Below are positions 55,548 to 63,713 of a stretch of DNA of 64,000 nt, one piece after another; positions within the stretch are counted from its first letter, which is position 1; each line of letters opens with the position of its first letter. A program made the translations under genes and the position numbers. Below the pieces are notes generated by a model. It ran no database searches. It saw only the letters and a program-made list of their open reading frames with translations, and was not told the DNA's origin. The stretch comes from Oceanicoccus sp. (lineage in GTDB: Bacteria > Pseudomonadota > Gammaproteobacteria > Pseudomonadales > Dasaniaceae): the NCBI RefSeq assembly GCF_029238675.1, contig NZ_JAQWFR010000024.1, positions 1 to 64,000 on the forward strand. Reading direction: 5' to 3'.

Positions 55548-56465
55548 ATGACTGATATTATTATACATATGGGTTTGCATAAAACCGCGACAACTACATT
55601 GCAGCAACAATTTTTCCCCCATTTTGATCAAATAAACTATATCAATAAGTCCCCTAAAATTACGCGGTTTGTCAACGCAGTATCAAAACAAGACCCTATT
55701 TATTTCAACCCCTCGGAGGCGCTGGGCCATTTAGAGGGTGCTATTGATGAAACCCGAGTCAACCTGTTGTCGCGAGAGTCTTTCTCTGGCCCGCCTTATG
55801 CGGGCGTTATTGAGCAAGGCCTGGATCATAGGCACTCAATTATTAAAAATCTTAGTGCAGCTTTTCCTGACGGCAAAGTTGTGCTGGTTCTTCGCCGGCA
55901 AGATTCATTGGCAAGATCATTCTATCGCCAATACATAAAATTTGGTGGTACAGAGAGTGTTGAGCGTTTTTTTGGTTTTGATGATAGTGGCGTAGCACTT
56001 TTCTCCCGTGATCGTTTTATGTTTACCGCCTATGTTGATGCCCTAATGGATCACTTCGAGGGTAGGGTGCTGTTATTGTTGTTTGAAGACTTTGTAGCGG
56101 AACCAACGGAATTTTTTAAGACATTAGCTGATTTTATGGGCGTTAAGAATAAGCAGATAGAGATACATCAATCTAATGCCACCCGCTTTGGCGATACCGG
56201 TTTAGAGGTTTGTAGGCGACTCAATTGCCTGTTCAGGGCCCAGCTTAACCCCGGTGGGATTATCCCTGGTGTTCCGGTATTAGGTGCCAACGGAATAAAA
56301 ATGATCAACCCGATGAAGTGGGTGCATGATCATTGGCCAATAAAAGGTGGTTCTAAGGGGGCAATAACAAAAACCAGCCAGCTTATTTTAGATGCTGCAA
56401 AACAAGACAATCGCCAACTGGAACAAAAATACAAGCTGGACTTAGAAAAGCATGGCTATTACTAA
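55548..56465 (+). CDS. Second sulfotransferase-like protein
   Basis: A 305-residue protein whose P-loop GLHKTATTTLQ (9-19) is the typical bacterial sulfotransferase 5'-PSB loop, with VVLVLRRQDSLARSFYRQYI as the 3'-phosphate site near 115. It differs from the first sulfotransferase in the locus, so two sites or two sugars may be sulfated. It is three bases after the GT4 gene. This is the last gene of the plus-strand run before an opposing one. Confidence 0.82.
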   Translation: MTDIIIHMGLHKTATTTLQQQFFPHFDQINYINKSPKITRFVNAVSKQDPIYFNPSEALGHLEGAIDETRVNLLSRESFSGPPYAGVIEQGLDHRHSIIKNLSAAFPDGKVVLVLRRQDSLARSFYRQYIKFGGTESVERFFGFDDSGVALFSRDRFMFTAYVDALMDHFEGRVLLLLFEDFVAEPTEFFKTLADFMGVKNKQIEIHQSNATRFGDTGLEVCRRLNCLFRAQLNPGGIIPGVPVLGANGIKMINPMKWVHDHWPIKGGSKGAITKTSQLILDAAKQDNRQLEQKYKLDLEKHGYY

Positions 56466-56497
56466 TAGCGAGGGCCTAAAGCAGGGCGCCATGTCTA

Positions 56498-57472
56498 TTA
56501 TAATATTCTCTGAATAGAGTTCTGAAGGGCAGGTGTTTTTTCGATGCCTTTAATCAGTCCGTAGACCATATAGACTGGAGCAACATAGTGTGAAATGAGG
56601 CGGTAGAAAACGTTTTGACCTTTCATTACACCCAATAGGGCATCTAGCAGTATAAGTGCCATTGACAAATAACCCAGCGGTGAAAAGAACAAACCAAAAA
56701 CAAGCATGGCCAGTATTAGCAGGCCTTTCATGTGCCCAGAGCTATTTAGGCGGGCATAACAACCCTTGCTATTATTGAGGTTTTTTCTAATCACTTTGCC
56801 ATAATAGATAAATAGACTATTTTTAAACTCGGCTTTTATTCGAGAGGCATCGCTATAGGGAACGGTGTGGTGAACTCCCATAGAAATTGGGATGGCCGTC
56901 AAGCGGTACTTTTTTGTTATTCTAAGTGTGTAATCAAAATCCTGGCACTTAACAAAATGGTCATCAAAAGAGCCTATTTCATCAACAATGCTCTTTTTTA
57001 CCATAAATATTCCGCCACAAGAGTAGCGTTTTTCTTCAGTATTTATAGAGGTGCGGTTTTTAAGAATACTATTTCGCACGGAAAAGGTTTCATCGTATTC
57101 ATAGTCGTCTAGCTGGCCAAATACTGCATCGGTCTCATTGTTTTGAATTTTGTCTATGCCAGCGGTAATAAATTCGGGATTGAGCTCAACGTCGCCATCA
57201 ACAAAAAAGACAATATTTTTTGTTGCCAGCTTGAGCCCCTCGTTACGAGCGGTTGCGGCATTTTGTTCGCCCGCTATAGAGACGACGCTCAGGCCCTGGA
57301 TTTTATCCTTGAATGATAGAGCGACATCCAGGGTCTGGTCAGTGGAGCCAGAGTCAACAAAAATAACGTCACAGTCTGCCATGTCGAATTGAGCAATGGC
57401 CTCCAGAGACTTGGCTAATGCAAACTGTTCATTTTTGGCAATTAGAATGAAAGAAACTTGAGTGATTTTCAT
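56498..57472 (-). CDS. Glycosyltransferase family 2 with C-terminal membrane helices
   Basis: A 324-residue processive-looking GT2. The nucleotide-binding start is VSFILIAKNEQFALAKSLEAI, with the acidic DXD motif VFFVDGDVE (about 90-98) and the later catalytic region KCQDFDYTLRI. Two or three helices lie near the C-terminus (LLILAMLVFGLFFSPLGYLSMALILLDALLGV). I chose the ATG at 57472; a longer frame to 57574 lacks support. It is the only gene on the minus strand in the EPS locus, so it has its own promoter in the 224-bp gap at 57473-57696. Confidence 0.85.
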   Translation of the reverse strand: MKITQVSFILIAKNEQFALAKSLEAIAQFDMADCDVIFVDSGSTDQTLDVALSFKDKIQGLSVVSIAGEQNAATARNEGLKLATKNIVFFVDGDVELNPEFITAGIDKIQNNETDAVFGQLDDYEYDETFSVRNSILKNRTSINTEEKRYSCGGIFMVKKSIVDEIGSFDDHFVKCQDFDYTLRITKKYRLTAIPISMGVHHTVPYSDASRIKAEFKNSLFIYYGKVIRKNLNNSKGCYARLNSSGHMKGLLILAMLVFGLFFSPLGYLSMALILLDALLGVMKGQNVFYRLISHYVAPVYMVYGLIKGIEKTPALQNSIQRIL

Positions 57473-57602
57473 CCCGCAAGTATAGCTTAAGGAAGATAAT
57501 AGGCCAGAGTTTGTAAGGTGGTGATTCTGTTGATAGTTACATAATAAATACCAAACTATACCGCAAAATACCAAGAACTAGCTTAAGCAGCATGCTATTC
57601 TA

Positions 57603-57618
57603 TTATGTGATCACATAA
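57603..57618. promoter_or_regulatory. 16-bp palindrome upstream of the polymerase gene
   Basis: TTATGTGATCACATAA is a perfect palindrome with no central spacer, in the 224-bp gap between the divergent GT2 and polymerase genes. It could bind a dimeric regulator controlling both. It is not a CRP site, which needs six bases between TGTGA and TCACA. Confidence 0.5.
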
Positions 57619-57696
57619 GTACCGAGCTTACATAAATATAAGACTGATCAATTATTAAGCTGCGCCAGCAGCAACCAATCGTACAGAGTTAGCAAA

Positions 57697-59007
57697 ATGG
57701 TAGCAAAAAGTCATACTCCCGCAGTTTCTGCCTCGGGCGCTGCCCGTTTATTGGCGGGGATAGAGCGTGCTTCTTATAAGCACCGCTACCTGTGGTATCT
57801 GCTTTTCTTGAGTTTACCCCTCACTCATCTGCTATGGGGCAATATCAGACCCTATGAAATAGTGATTATCATGTCGTTTGTGATTATTGCGGTTTCGGGA
57901 AAACTATACCACCAACGCATCACGGTCCTCGATCAACTGGTATTTATCTTTGGCATCTTTATGCTGCTGCCTGTGTTGCTCGGTACGGATAGTTTTTATG
58001 ATTCAGCTCGTCAATACCGTTATCGCGTATTAGGCCCGGTGCTAACTTATATTGTGATTAGAATACTTCCTTTTGCCTTCAAAGAAATCACCCGCGGGCA
58101 GGTATTATTTTTGCTGGTGGTAGTGGCGCAAACCCTATTAGCAATACTGGAATATATCAAGCGGGGGGAACGGCCTTCCGGTTTAACGCACTGGTTTGTG
58201 GGTTATGTCATTAAGTACTCATTTACGGTTTCTTTGGCGATATTTTTTGTTTTGTTTACCTTGTTAAAAACACGGATTAAAACCGTTAAGCTAATTTTAC
58301 TGCCGATACTTGCAGTGCTTCTATTGGGGCTGGTGGTTGGTGCTTCGAGGGGTGTGTTGGCACCGTTTATGGTAATGCTTTTTTCCTCCGCCTATATCTG
58401 GAAGAGTAAGAATCGACGAGGCTTGATGTCGCTTGGGGTTAAGGCGTTTTATTTGGTGTTTCTATTCTCCGTGGCCTTTTCGCCACCAAAGTTTGAATAT
58501 GATGAATCTGTAGTATTAGTTGGTAAAGATAGAGATAGCTTGCAACGTATTTTAGCGTTTGATGACTATTTTCGAGATGTCACCAATCGTATGCAGTTTT
58601 GGTCTGGTGTGTTCTCGATGTCACTGGATAAACCTATGCTGGGCCATGGTACGGCGGGCTTTGAGCGCTCTACAGAAATAGAGGGGGCGCATAAACCCCA
58701 TCATAGTCATAATATGTTGATGACTTCAGCCTATACCAGTGGGCTGATAGGCTTGACTATTTTCGTGTTGATAATATTTTCTGCCGTCACTTTGGTGAAA
58801 AATTTTGGCGGAGACCGATGGGATGGCGAAGTTATTGAAAAGTGCTTTATTGGTTGGTTTGGTATCTTTATGATTGTTGGTTTAACCAATGATATTAATG
58901 GTGGCATAGTAATATTAGTATTCTTTATGTTTGCCATGATGCAAAAAATCGCAATACATCGGCGCCTTGTTGTCGCAAAAGAATTATCTGAGAGTATGGT
59001 CGCATAG
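57697..59007 (+). CDS. O-antigen polymerase/ligase-like protein (Wzy type)
   Basis: A 436-residue polytopic membrane protein with about eleven hydrophobic segments. A large periplasmic loop carries MLGHGTAGFERSTEIEGAHKPHHSHNMLMTSAYTSG, the histidine-rich region of the O-antigen ligase/Wzy superfamily. It probably polymerises lipid-linked repeat units. Ligase and polymerase cannot be told apart by sequence; context, with the chain-length protein and GTs, favours polymerase. Confidence 0.82.
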   Translation: MVAKSHTPAVSASGAARLLAGIERASYKHRYLWYLLFLSLPLTHLLWGNIRPYEIVIIMSFVIIAVSGKLYHQRITVLDQLVFIFGIFMLLPVLLGTDSFYDSARQYRYRVLGPVLTYIVIRILPFAFKEITRGQVLFLLVVVAQTLLAILEYIKRGERPSGLTHWFVGYVIKYSFTVSLAIFFVLFTLLKTRIKTVKLILLPILAVLLLGLVVGASRGVLAPFMVMLFSSAYIWKSKNRRGLMSLGVKAFYLVFLFSVAFSPPKFEYDESVVLVGKDRDSLQRILAFDDYFRDVTNRMQFWSGVFSMSLDKPMLGHGTAGFERSTEIEGAHKPHHSHNMLMTSAYTSGLIGLTIFVLIIFSAVTLVKNFGGDRWDGEVIEKCFIGWFGIFMIVGLTNDINGGIVILVFFMFAMMQKIAIHRRLVVAKELSESMVA

Positions 59008-59027
59008 TCGATACGTTGTAAAATCAG

Positions 59028-59059
59028 TACATTAAAAGGCTGATACATTAAAAGGTTGA
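59028..59059 (+). repeat. Tandem 16-bp duplication carrying the ribosome site
   Basis: TACATTAAAAGGCTGA and TACATTAAAAGGTTGA follow each other directly, differing at one base. Each has an AAAAGG ribosome-site-like core. The second lies at the normal distance from the ATG at 59064. Confidence 0.8.
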
Positions 59060-59063
59060 TAGC

Positions 59064-59774
59064 ATGTCAATGAATTCGTTAGAAGAAGAAATAAAAAAAA
59101 GCGAAGCGAAGAAAAAAGCTAGAAAGGCAAAGCCTGGTGGGCTTCCGAAACTGATAAATATCCCCAGGAATTGGGCGCATCAGGCTATTTCATATTTAGA
59201 TCGTGGTGAGCTCTATTTCCGCATTATCAGCCAGGTGCTGGAAACCGCGCTGGTATACTATCTGCTGGCTTGGTTATTGGCCTTGGATAGCTGGATTATA
59301 TTTGCTATTGCTTTCGTAATCGTACATACCTTGAACTGGATTTTTAATTCAACTTTTTGGGCAATTATAATCTTTACCTTTCCCTGGTTGCGAAACCCCG
59401 GTGAAAAGGCCACCTGTGATTTTTTGAACGATATGGCAGTGCGCTTGCGAAAAAGCGAAAGCATTGTAGGCATGGCAATGTACGGCAGCGTTACCCGAAA
59501 AGTGTGGCATGACCGCAGTGACCTGGATATGCGAATTGTGCGAAAGCCCGGCTTAAAATATTGGCTACCAGCTAATTTGATTATGCTCAGAGAGCGTATT
59601 ATCGCCACCATGGCGATACAGCCAATGGATATGTTTTTAGCTGATGGCGTAAAGTTTTTAGGTTTGCTAAGGGCAGATGAGCCCCCGGTTTTTATGATTT
59701 TGCGAGATGAGGCACTTAGCAAGGCCTATCCCGGTTTTGAAGCCATCGATGAAATACACTCGCTGTGTGAATAA
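59064..59774 (+). CDS. Membrane-tethered minimal nucleotidyltransferase-like protein
   Basis: A 236-residue protein of unknown function. The first 30 residues are very charged (Lys/Glu rich). Two hydrophobic helices (about 58-76 and 78-106) anchor it. A soluble domain then follows with the polymerase-beta-like nucleotidyltransferase signature: YGSVTRKVWHDRSDLDMRI has GS at 141-142 and the acidic pair SDLD at 152-155, and Asp189 (IQPMDMF) is the likely third carboxylate. Such domains transfer nucleotides to proteins, RNA or small molecules. I do not know its substrate. It overlaps the following glycosyltransferase gene by one base (TAATG), so it belongs to this transcript. Confidence 0.75.
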   Translation: MSMNSLEEEIKKSEAKKKARKAKPGGLPKLINIPRNWAHQAISYLDRGELYFRIISQVLETALVYYLLAWLLALDSWIIFAIAFVIVHTLNWIFNSTFWAIIIFTFPWLRNPGEKATCDFLNDMAVRLRKSESIVGMAMYGSVTRKVWHDRSDLDMRIVRKPGLKYWLPANLIMLRERIIATMAIQPMDMFLADGVKFLGLLRADEPPVFMILRDEALSKAYPGFEAIDEIHSLCE

Positions 59775-60949
59775 TGGAAAATAATAATAACAATAAGAAT
59801 AGGTCAACAGTGCAGCAACTCGAAATACTAAGTGTACATTGGGGCTTTTCACTTGGCGGTGTAGCAAAATACTCCCTGCTGATTGATGGCGTTAGTCAAT
59901 ACCAGCCGGTAAAAATTAAAACTATCTGTGTGCTTATCGAGGGCCGGCAATATGATGAAGTGGTATTAGATGAAATAAATGCCGAGATAATATGTATTAA
60001 ACATGCTGGGGATATCGCCGGTATTAAAAAATTATTTCGTTATATAGACCAGTCAAGGTCTGATTTTGTGATGACACATGGCTTTAATGCTCACTTTATG
60101 GTGATGCTACATCGTTGGTTTGGTAACAGTCGCCCCCAGCGTATTAGCTCTTATCATGGTGAGTACCATGCAACAACACCGGCACGCCAATTGATCGAGC
60201 CGGTTTATAATTATTTTACACCGTTCTACTTTCGCCATTTCGTCAGTGCCATTGTGCCAGTAGCAGAGCATTGTGCAACACACCTGATTAAACACGGTGT
60301 GGATAAAGACATTATCCAAGTGGTACATAATGGCATAGACGATATCAGTCGAGATGAACAGGCCCGCGATCTGTTAAGAAAAGAGTGGGGCATAGCCGAT
60401 AATGACATCGTCGTTGGTACCGCTTCCAGAATGGACCCGGTTAAGGGCCTGTCCTATTTAGTAAAAGCCCATGCACAGGTGGTTGCAGAAAATCGACAGG
60501 TAAAATTAGTTATTCTAGGTGTGGGCGAAGAAGAGCAGATGCTTAAAGAGCTGGTCAGCACCATGGGCTTAAACGACTCGGTTATTTTCCCTGGCCTACG
60601 CAACGATGTACCCCGGTGCCTGGAGGCATTTGATATATTTGCACTACCCTCTTTGGCCGAGTACCACTCCATAGGCTTGTTGGAGGCGATGCGTGCAGCT
60701 AAGGCTATCGTATCTACCGACGTAGGTGGCAACACCGAGTCGGTAAGAGATGAAAAAGAAGGTTTAGTAGTAAACTCCAGGCAAGTGCAACAATTAACCG
60801 GTGCTCTGCTGAGAATGGCGAGTGATCCATCTTTAAGAGCGCGTTTAGGTGCTGCTGCCCAACAGCGATTTAAAGAAAATTTTACTTCAGATGTTATGGT
60901 TAAACGAACCGCTGATTGGTTAAACAGCTTGCGAAAGTTACTGTCGTGA
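59774..60949 (+). CDS. Glycosyltransferase, GT4 family
   Basis: A 391-residue GT-B transferase. The N-terminal domain has VHWGFSLGGVAKYSLLI, with the glycine-rich acceptor loop, and MTHGFNAHFM. The C-terminal donor-binding half shows VGTASRMDPVKGLSYLVKAH (about 215-235) and LPSLAEYHSIGLLEAMRAAKAIVSTDVGGNTE, with the EX7E-like glutamates. Start and stop overlap its neighbours, indicating translational coupling. Confidence 0.9.
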   Translation: MENNNNNKNRSTVQQLEILSVHWGFSLGGVAKYSLLIDGVSQYQPVKIKTICVLIEGRQYDEVVLDEINAEIICIKHAGDIAGIKKLFRYIDQSRSDFVMTHGFNAHFMVMLHRWFGNSRPQRISSYHGEYHATTPARQLIEPVYNYFTPFYFRHFVSAIVPVAEHCATHLIKHGVDKDIIQVVHNGIDDISRDEQARDLLRKEWGIADNDIVVGTASRMDPVKGLSYLVKAHAQVVAENRQVKLVILGVGEEEQMLKELVSTMGLNDSVIFPGLRNDVPRCLEAFDIFALPSLAEYHSIGLLEAMRAAKAIVSTDVGGNTESVRDEKEGLVVNSRQVQQLTGALLRMASDPSLRARLGAAAQQRFKENFTSDVMVKRTADWLNSLRKLLS

Positions 60950-62088
60950 ATATTGTATTTGTCGTTTACAACTATATAGATAGCAAAATACCTTTGCAGC
61001 CCTGGCTGACCATTGATCAGGTAGCCTGCTATATGTCATCTCATGGTCATTGCGTGTCGGTGATTACCGATGTTGAAGATCCCTATAAAAGTGAACACTA
61101 TGAGGTGCTGGCCGTTAAAAGTTTGCGGGGGACCAACTCCCCCGAAATTTTACAGCACATAGACCGGCTGCAACCGGATAAGCTGATCGCCCTGGTGACG
61201 CCGCTTACCTTGGCTACATCCAGCTGGTATAGCATTGCTAAGCCAAAACAGTTTTACGCTTTTGTCTCTTATCCCTTTTATGGGCTGCAGGATTTTATAA
61301 CGGCTGCCCGCTATGTGCCGTTTAGTGAGATGGCAAAATTTGCCAGGCAATTGCTAATCCCGGGTTTTATTTGGCAGAGAAAACTTAATCAATACTTTGC
61401 CGGGCTTATCTCCCAGTCTGAACGAACCTGTGAAGTTCTATCCAAATCGCTGCATGACGCAAATATAAATCTTATTGCTCCGGGTATTGACCTGAATAAA
61501 TGGTCGCCAGTGACTCAGTTGCCCCAAAGCAATAGTGATGAAACAATATTGATTTATATGGGCACCGCATCAGATATTAGAGGTTTTTATCTACTGCTGG
61601 ATGCCCTGGCAAAAACCCGGTCAAGCTCGCTAAGGCTCAAGGTTCTGGCTCGCAGTGCCAGCAAAGAAGATGTGGCGCATTTGCAGCAACAGGTTCACAA
61701 GAGAAATATAAGCGAAAAGGTTGTCTTTAAAGGTGGTTGGCTGGAACAGCAGGACCTAAAGGCAGAACTGTCTTCCGCTTCGGCGGTGGTTTTGCCTTTT
61801 GTCCTCGTGCAGTCCGATTTACCCGTAGCAGTAATGGAGGCGGTTGCGGCCGGCGTTCCTGTTATTACCAGTGATATTGTAGGCTCATCTTATTTGATCA
61901 AAAATGCCAGTATTGAAATCAACGCCGGTGATGTTGATCAGCTGGCCGCAGCCCTGGATAGCTTGGCTAAAGATAGTGACCGGCAACAAGAATTGAAAAA
62001 TGCTTGCGCAGGTCACTATCAAAAAATGATTTCCTGGGATGAAATGTCGCGGCAATGGTGTGAAGTGCTGGAGCTTGATGATGATTGA
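60946..62088 (+). CDS. Glycosyltransferase, GT4 family
   Basis: A 380-residue GT-B transferase starting at GTG 60946, which overlaps the previous stop (GTGA). The N-terminal Rossmann domain runs from NIVFVVYNYID. The C-terminal domain has LIYMGTASDIRGFYLLLDAL and PFVLVQSDLPVAVMEAVAAGVPVITSDIVGS. The usual EX7E first glutamate is replaced by Gln/Ser in this loop, so the donor contact differs from typical GT4. Confidence 0.87.
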   Translation: MNIVFVVYNYIDSKIPLQPWLTIDQVACYMSSHGHCVSVITDVEDPYKSEHYEVLAVKSLRGTNSPEILQHIDRLQPDKLIALVTPLTLATSSWYSIAKPKQFYAFVSYPFYGLQDFITAARYVPFSEMAKFARQLLIPGFIWQRKLNQYFAGLISQSERTCEVLSKSLHDANINLIAPGIDLNKWSPVTQLPQSNSDETILIYMGTASDIRGFYLLLDALAKTRSSSLRLKVLARSASKEDVAHLQQQVHKRNISEKVVFKGGWLEQQDLKAELSSASAVVLPFVLVQSDLPVAVMEAVAAGVPVITSDIVGSSYLIKNASIEINAGDVDQLAAALDSLAKDSDRQQELKNACAGHYQKMISWDEMSRQWCEVLELDDD

Positions 62089-62758
62089 TAACTCGCGCTC
62101 AAAGGGCACTATTGTGGTGTTTATCACTGGTGTTGATGGTTCGGGCAAGTCAACACTGACTGAGTGGCTCGAACAAGAGTGCAACCGGCGCAGTCTAAGC
62201 GTTAACAAGGTATGGTCCAGGTTTAATAATTATTTTTCCAAGCCCTTGCTCGCATTGTTGCGCTTAACCGGGCATAACTATTATCGACAAGTAGATGGCG
62301 AGCCTTTTGGTTTTCATGACTTTGAGAAGCTGGGATTGCTGCGCTATCTTTTTGTGGTTCTGCAAATTCTGGATGTCCGGATTGCTACTCGACTGAAAAT
62401 ACTGAGTAAGCTAGGCAAAAGCGATGTATTGATTTGTGAGCGTGGACCATGGGATACATTGGTTGATGTTATGGGTGATATAGCGGTAGAGGATCTTGGA
62501 GAGAGCGCTTTTGGCCGGGCCTTTGTTTCGCAGGTACAGGGCCTTGGCCATACATTATTAATTAGCCGTGACTATAACGCCATTACAGCCATCCGGCAGG
62601 AGTTGAAAGAGGATCATAAAATGGAAACCAAGATCCGCTTGTATCAGCGGCTATCATCTACATTTGACTGGGCGGTCATCAATAATAGCGGCAGTCTGGA
62701 CGAGACCAAACAGCAAATTTTAAATGCACTATCTTTAGCTCAAGGTAAAACATCATGA
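62081..62758 (+). CDS. Thymidylate-kinase-like P-loop protein
   Basis: A 225-residue P-loop NTPase. Walker A GVDGSGKST is at 17-25, ICERGPWDTLVDVMGD resembles the DRY-type motif of thymidylate kinase, and YQRLSSTFDWAVINNSGSLDE is near the C-terminus. True Tmk is usually unlinked to EPS genes. This one is probably a dedicated kinase or regulator of the locus. Several such tmk-like genes occur in polysaccharide clusters with no assigned role. I chose the ATG at 62081, with GGAG seven bases before; an ATG at 62078 is equally in frame. Confidence 0.72.
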   Translation: MIDNSRSKGTIVVFITGVDGSGKSTLTEWLEQECNRRSLSVNKVWSRFNNYFSKPLLALLRLTGHNYYRQVDGEPFGFHDFEKLGLLRYLFVVLQILDVRIATRLKILSKLGKSDVLICERGPWDTLVDVMGDIAVEDLGESAFGRAFVSQVQGLGHTLLISRDYNAITAIRQELKEDHKMETKIRLYQRLSSTFDWAVINNSGSLDETKQQILNALSLAQGKTS

Positions 62759-63213
62759 GTAAACCTGTAAAAGCCTTTGTTATTGGTGCCGGAGGAGGGC
62801 ATCTAACAGAATCACTATTGGCGACAGAGGGCGTGCCCATTGATCGAATAATTATTACATTCAGAATGGCACATACAGAAGAGACCCTTAAGTCTGAAAA
62901 AGTGCGCTATATCGTTGACCCCCATGGAAACTTAATAAAGTATTTAATTAATTTCTTGCAAAGCTTTTATATTTTATTGCGTGATCGCCCCAAGGTTATT
63001 ATCAATACCGGTGGTGGGATTTCTATTGCCACATCGCTGCTGGGGAAATTCCTATTTCGTTCCAAATTAATTTATATTGAGTCCGGTGCTCGGGTGACCA
63101 CAGCATCCAAAACCGGCGACCTTATGTACAAGCATGCAGATCTTTTTATTGTACAGTGGAAGGGCCTGCTTAAGTTCTTCCCCAATGCCGTCTATGGTGG
63201 GGTGTTACTATGA
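62755..63213 (+). CDS. Alg14/PssD-like glycosyltransferase subunit
   Basis: A 152-residue protein matching the membrane-anchoring half of split GT28 transferases (Alg14/PssD/EpsE-type). The N-terminal glycine-rich IGAGGGHLTESLL and VIINTGGGISIATSLLGKF are the family motifs; the hydrophobic segment LIKYLINFLQSFYILL anchors it. It should work with the next gene as a two-part transferase. Overlap of four bases on each side. Confidence 0.88.
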   Translation: MSKPVKAFVIGAGGGHLTESLLATEGVPIDRIIITFRMAHTEETLKSEKVRYIVDPHGNLIKYLINFLQSFYILLRDRPKVIINTGGGISIATSLLGKFLFRSKLIYIESGARVTTASKTGDLMYKHADLFIVQWKGLLKFFPNAVYGGVLL

Positions 63214-63698
63214 GTCTTGCTATGAATATCGTGGCATTGGTTGGCACCAACCCCTATCCCTTTGACCGCTTTATAAAACCTATGGACCAGTTGGCGGGTG
63301 AGCATGGCTGGGATGTTTTTATCCAGACTGGCAGTTCAGAATATCGGCCTTATCACTGTGAGTATGAGCAGTTTATTGAAAAAGATAAGCTGCATGCAAA
63401 GATAAAACAAGCTGATGTAGTAGTTTGTCATGGCGGTTTTGGCAGCATTAGAGATGCGCTATTTTATAACAAGCCCATTGTGGCAGTGCCCAAAAAGCCC
63501 GAATTAGGTGAGGCGCAGGATTACCAGGAAGAGCTGGTAAGAGAGCTCGAAAATACTGGCTATCTGATCGCCGTATATGATATTGAAAATCTCTATAGCT
63601 CAATTATAGCGGCCATCGATTTTACGTCGGCTGCCGTTGCGGGTAATCAGATTCCGGGCATTGTTAGTGATTATCTTAAATCAGTGAATTTAGCTTAA
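63210..63698 (+). CDS. Alg13/PssE-like glycosyltransferase catalytic subunit
   Basis: A 162-residue UDP-sugar-binding half (GT28 C-terminal domain). VALVGTNPYPFDRF starts it and VVCHGGFGSIRDALFYNKPIVAVPKKPELGEAQDYQEE is the nucleotide-sugar site, with the conserved HGG and the E-x-Q-x-x-Q-like stretch. Together with the Alg14-like protein it makes a functional transferase, probably adding a second sugar to a lipid-linked intermediate. Confidence 0.88.
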   Translation: MSLAMNIVALVGTNPYPFDRFIKPMDQLAGEHGWDVFIQTGSSEYRPYHCEYEQFIEKDKLHAKIKQADVVVCHGGFGSIRDALFYNKPIVAVPKKPELGEAQDYQEELVRELENTGYLIAVYDIENLYSSIIAAIDFTSAAVAGNQIPGIVSDYLKSVNLA

Positions 63699-63713
63699 AA
63701 ACCAGAGAAAAAC

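Noticed and set aside
57473-57574. 34-codon extension of the GT2 gene
   Set aside because: It is rich in unusual residues with no ribosome site; the glycosyltransferase fold starts at 57472.
57603-57618. CRP/Vfr binding site
   Set aside because: The half-sites TGTGA/TCACA have no six-base spacer, so it is not a CRP-type site; it is kept only as an unassigned palindrome.
62039-62080. 13-codon extension of the thymidylate-kinase-like gene
   Set aside because: It overlaps the previous glycosyltransferase coding region, and the ATG at 62081 has a ribosome site.
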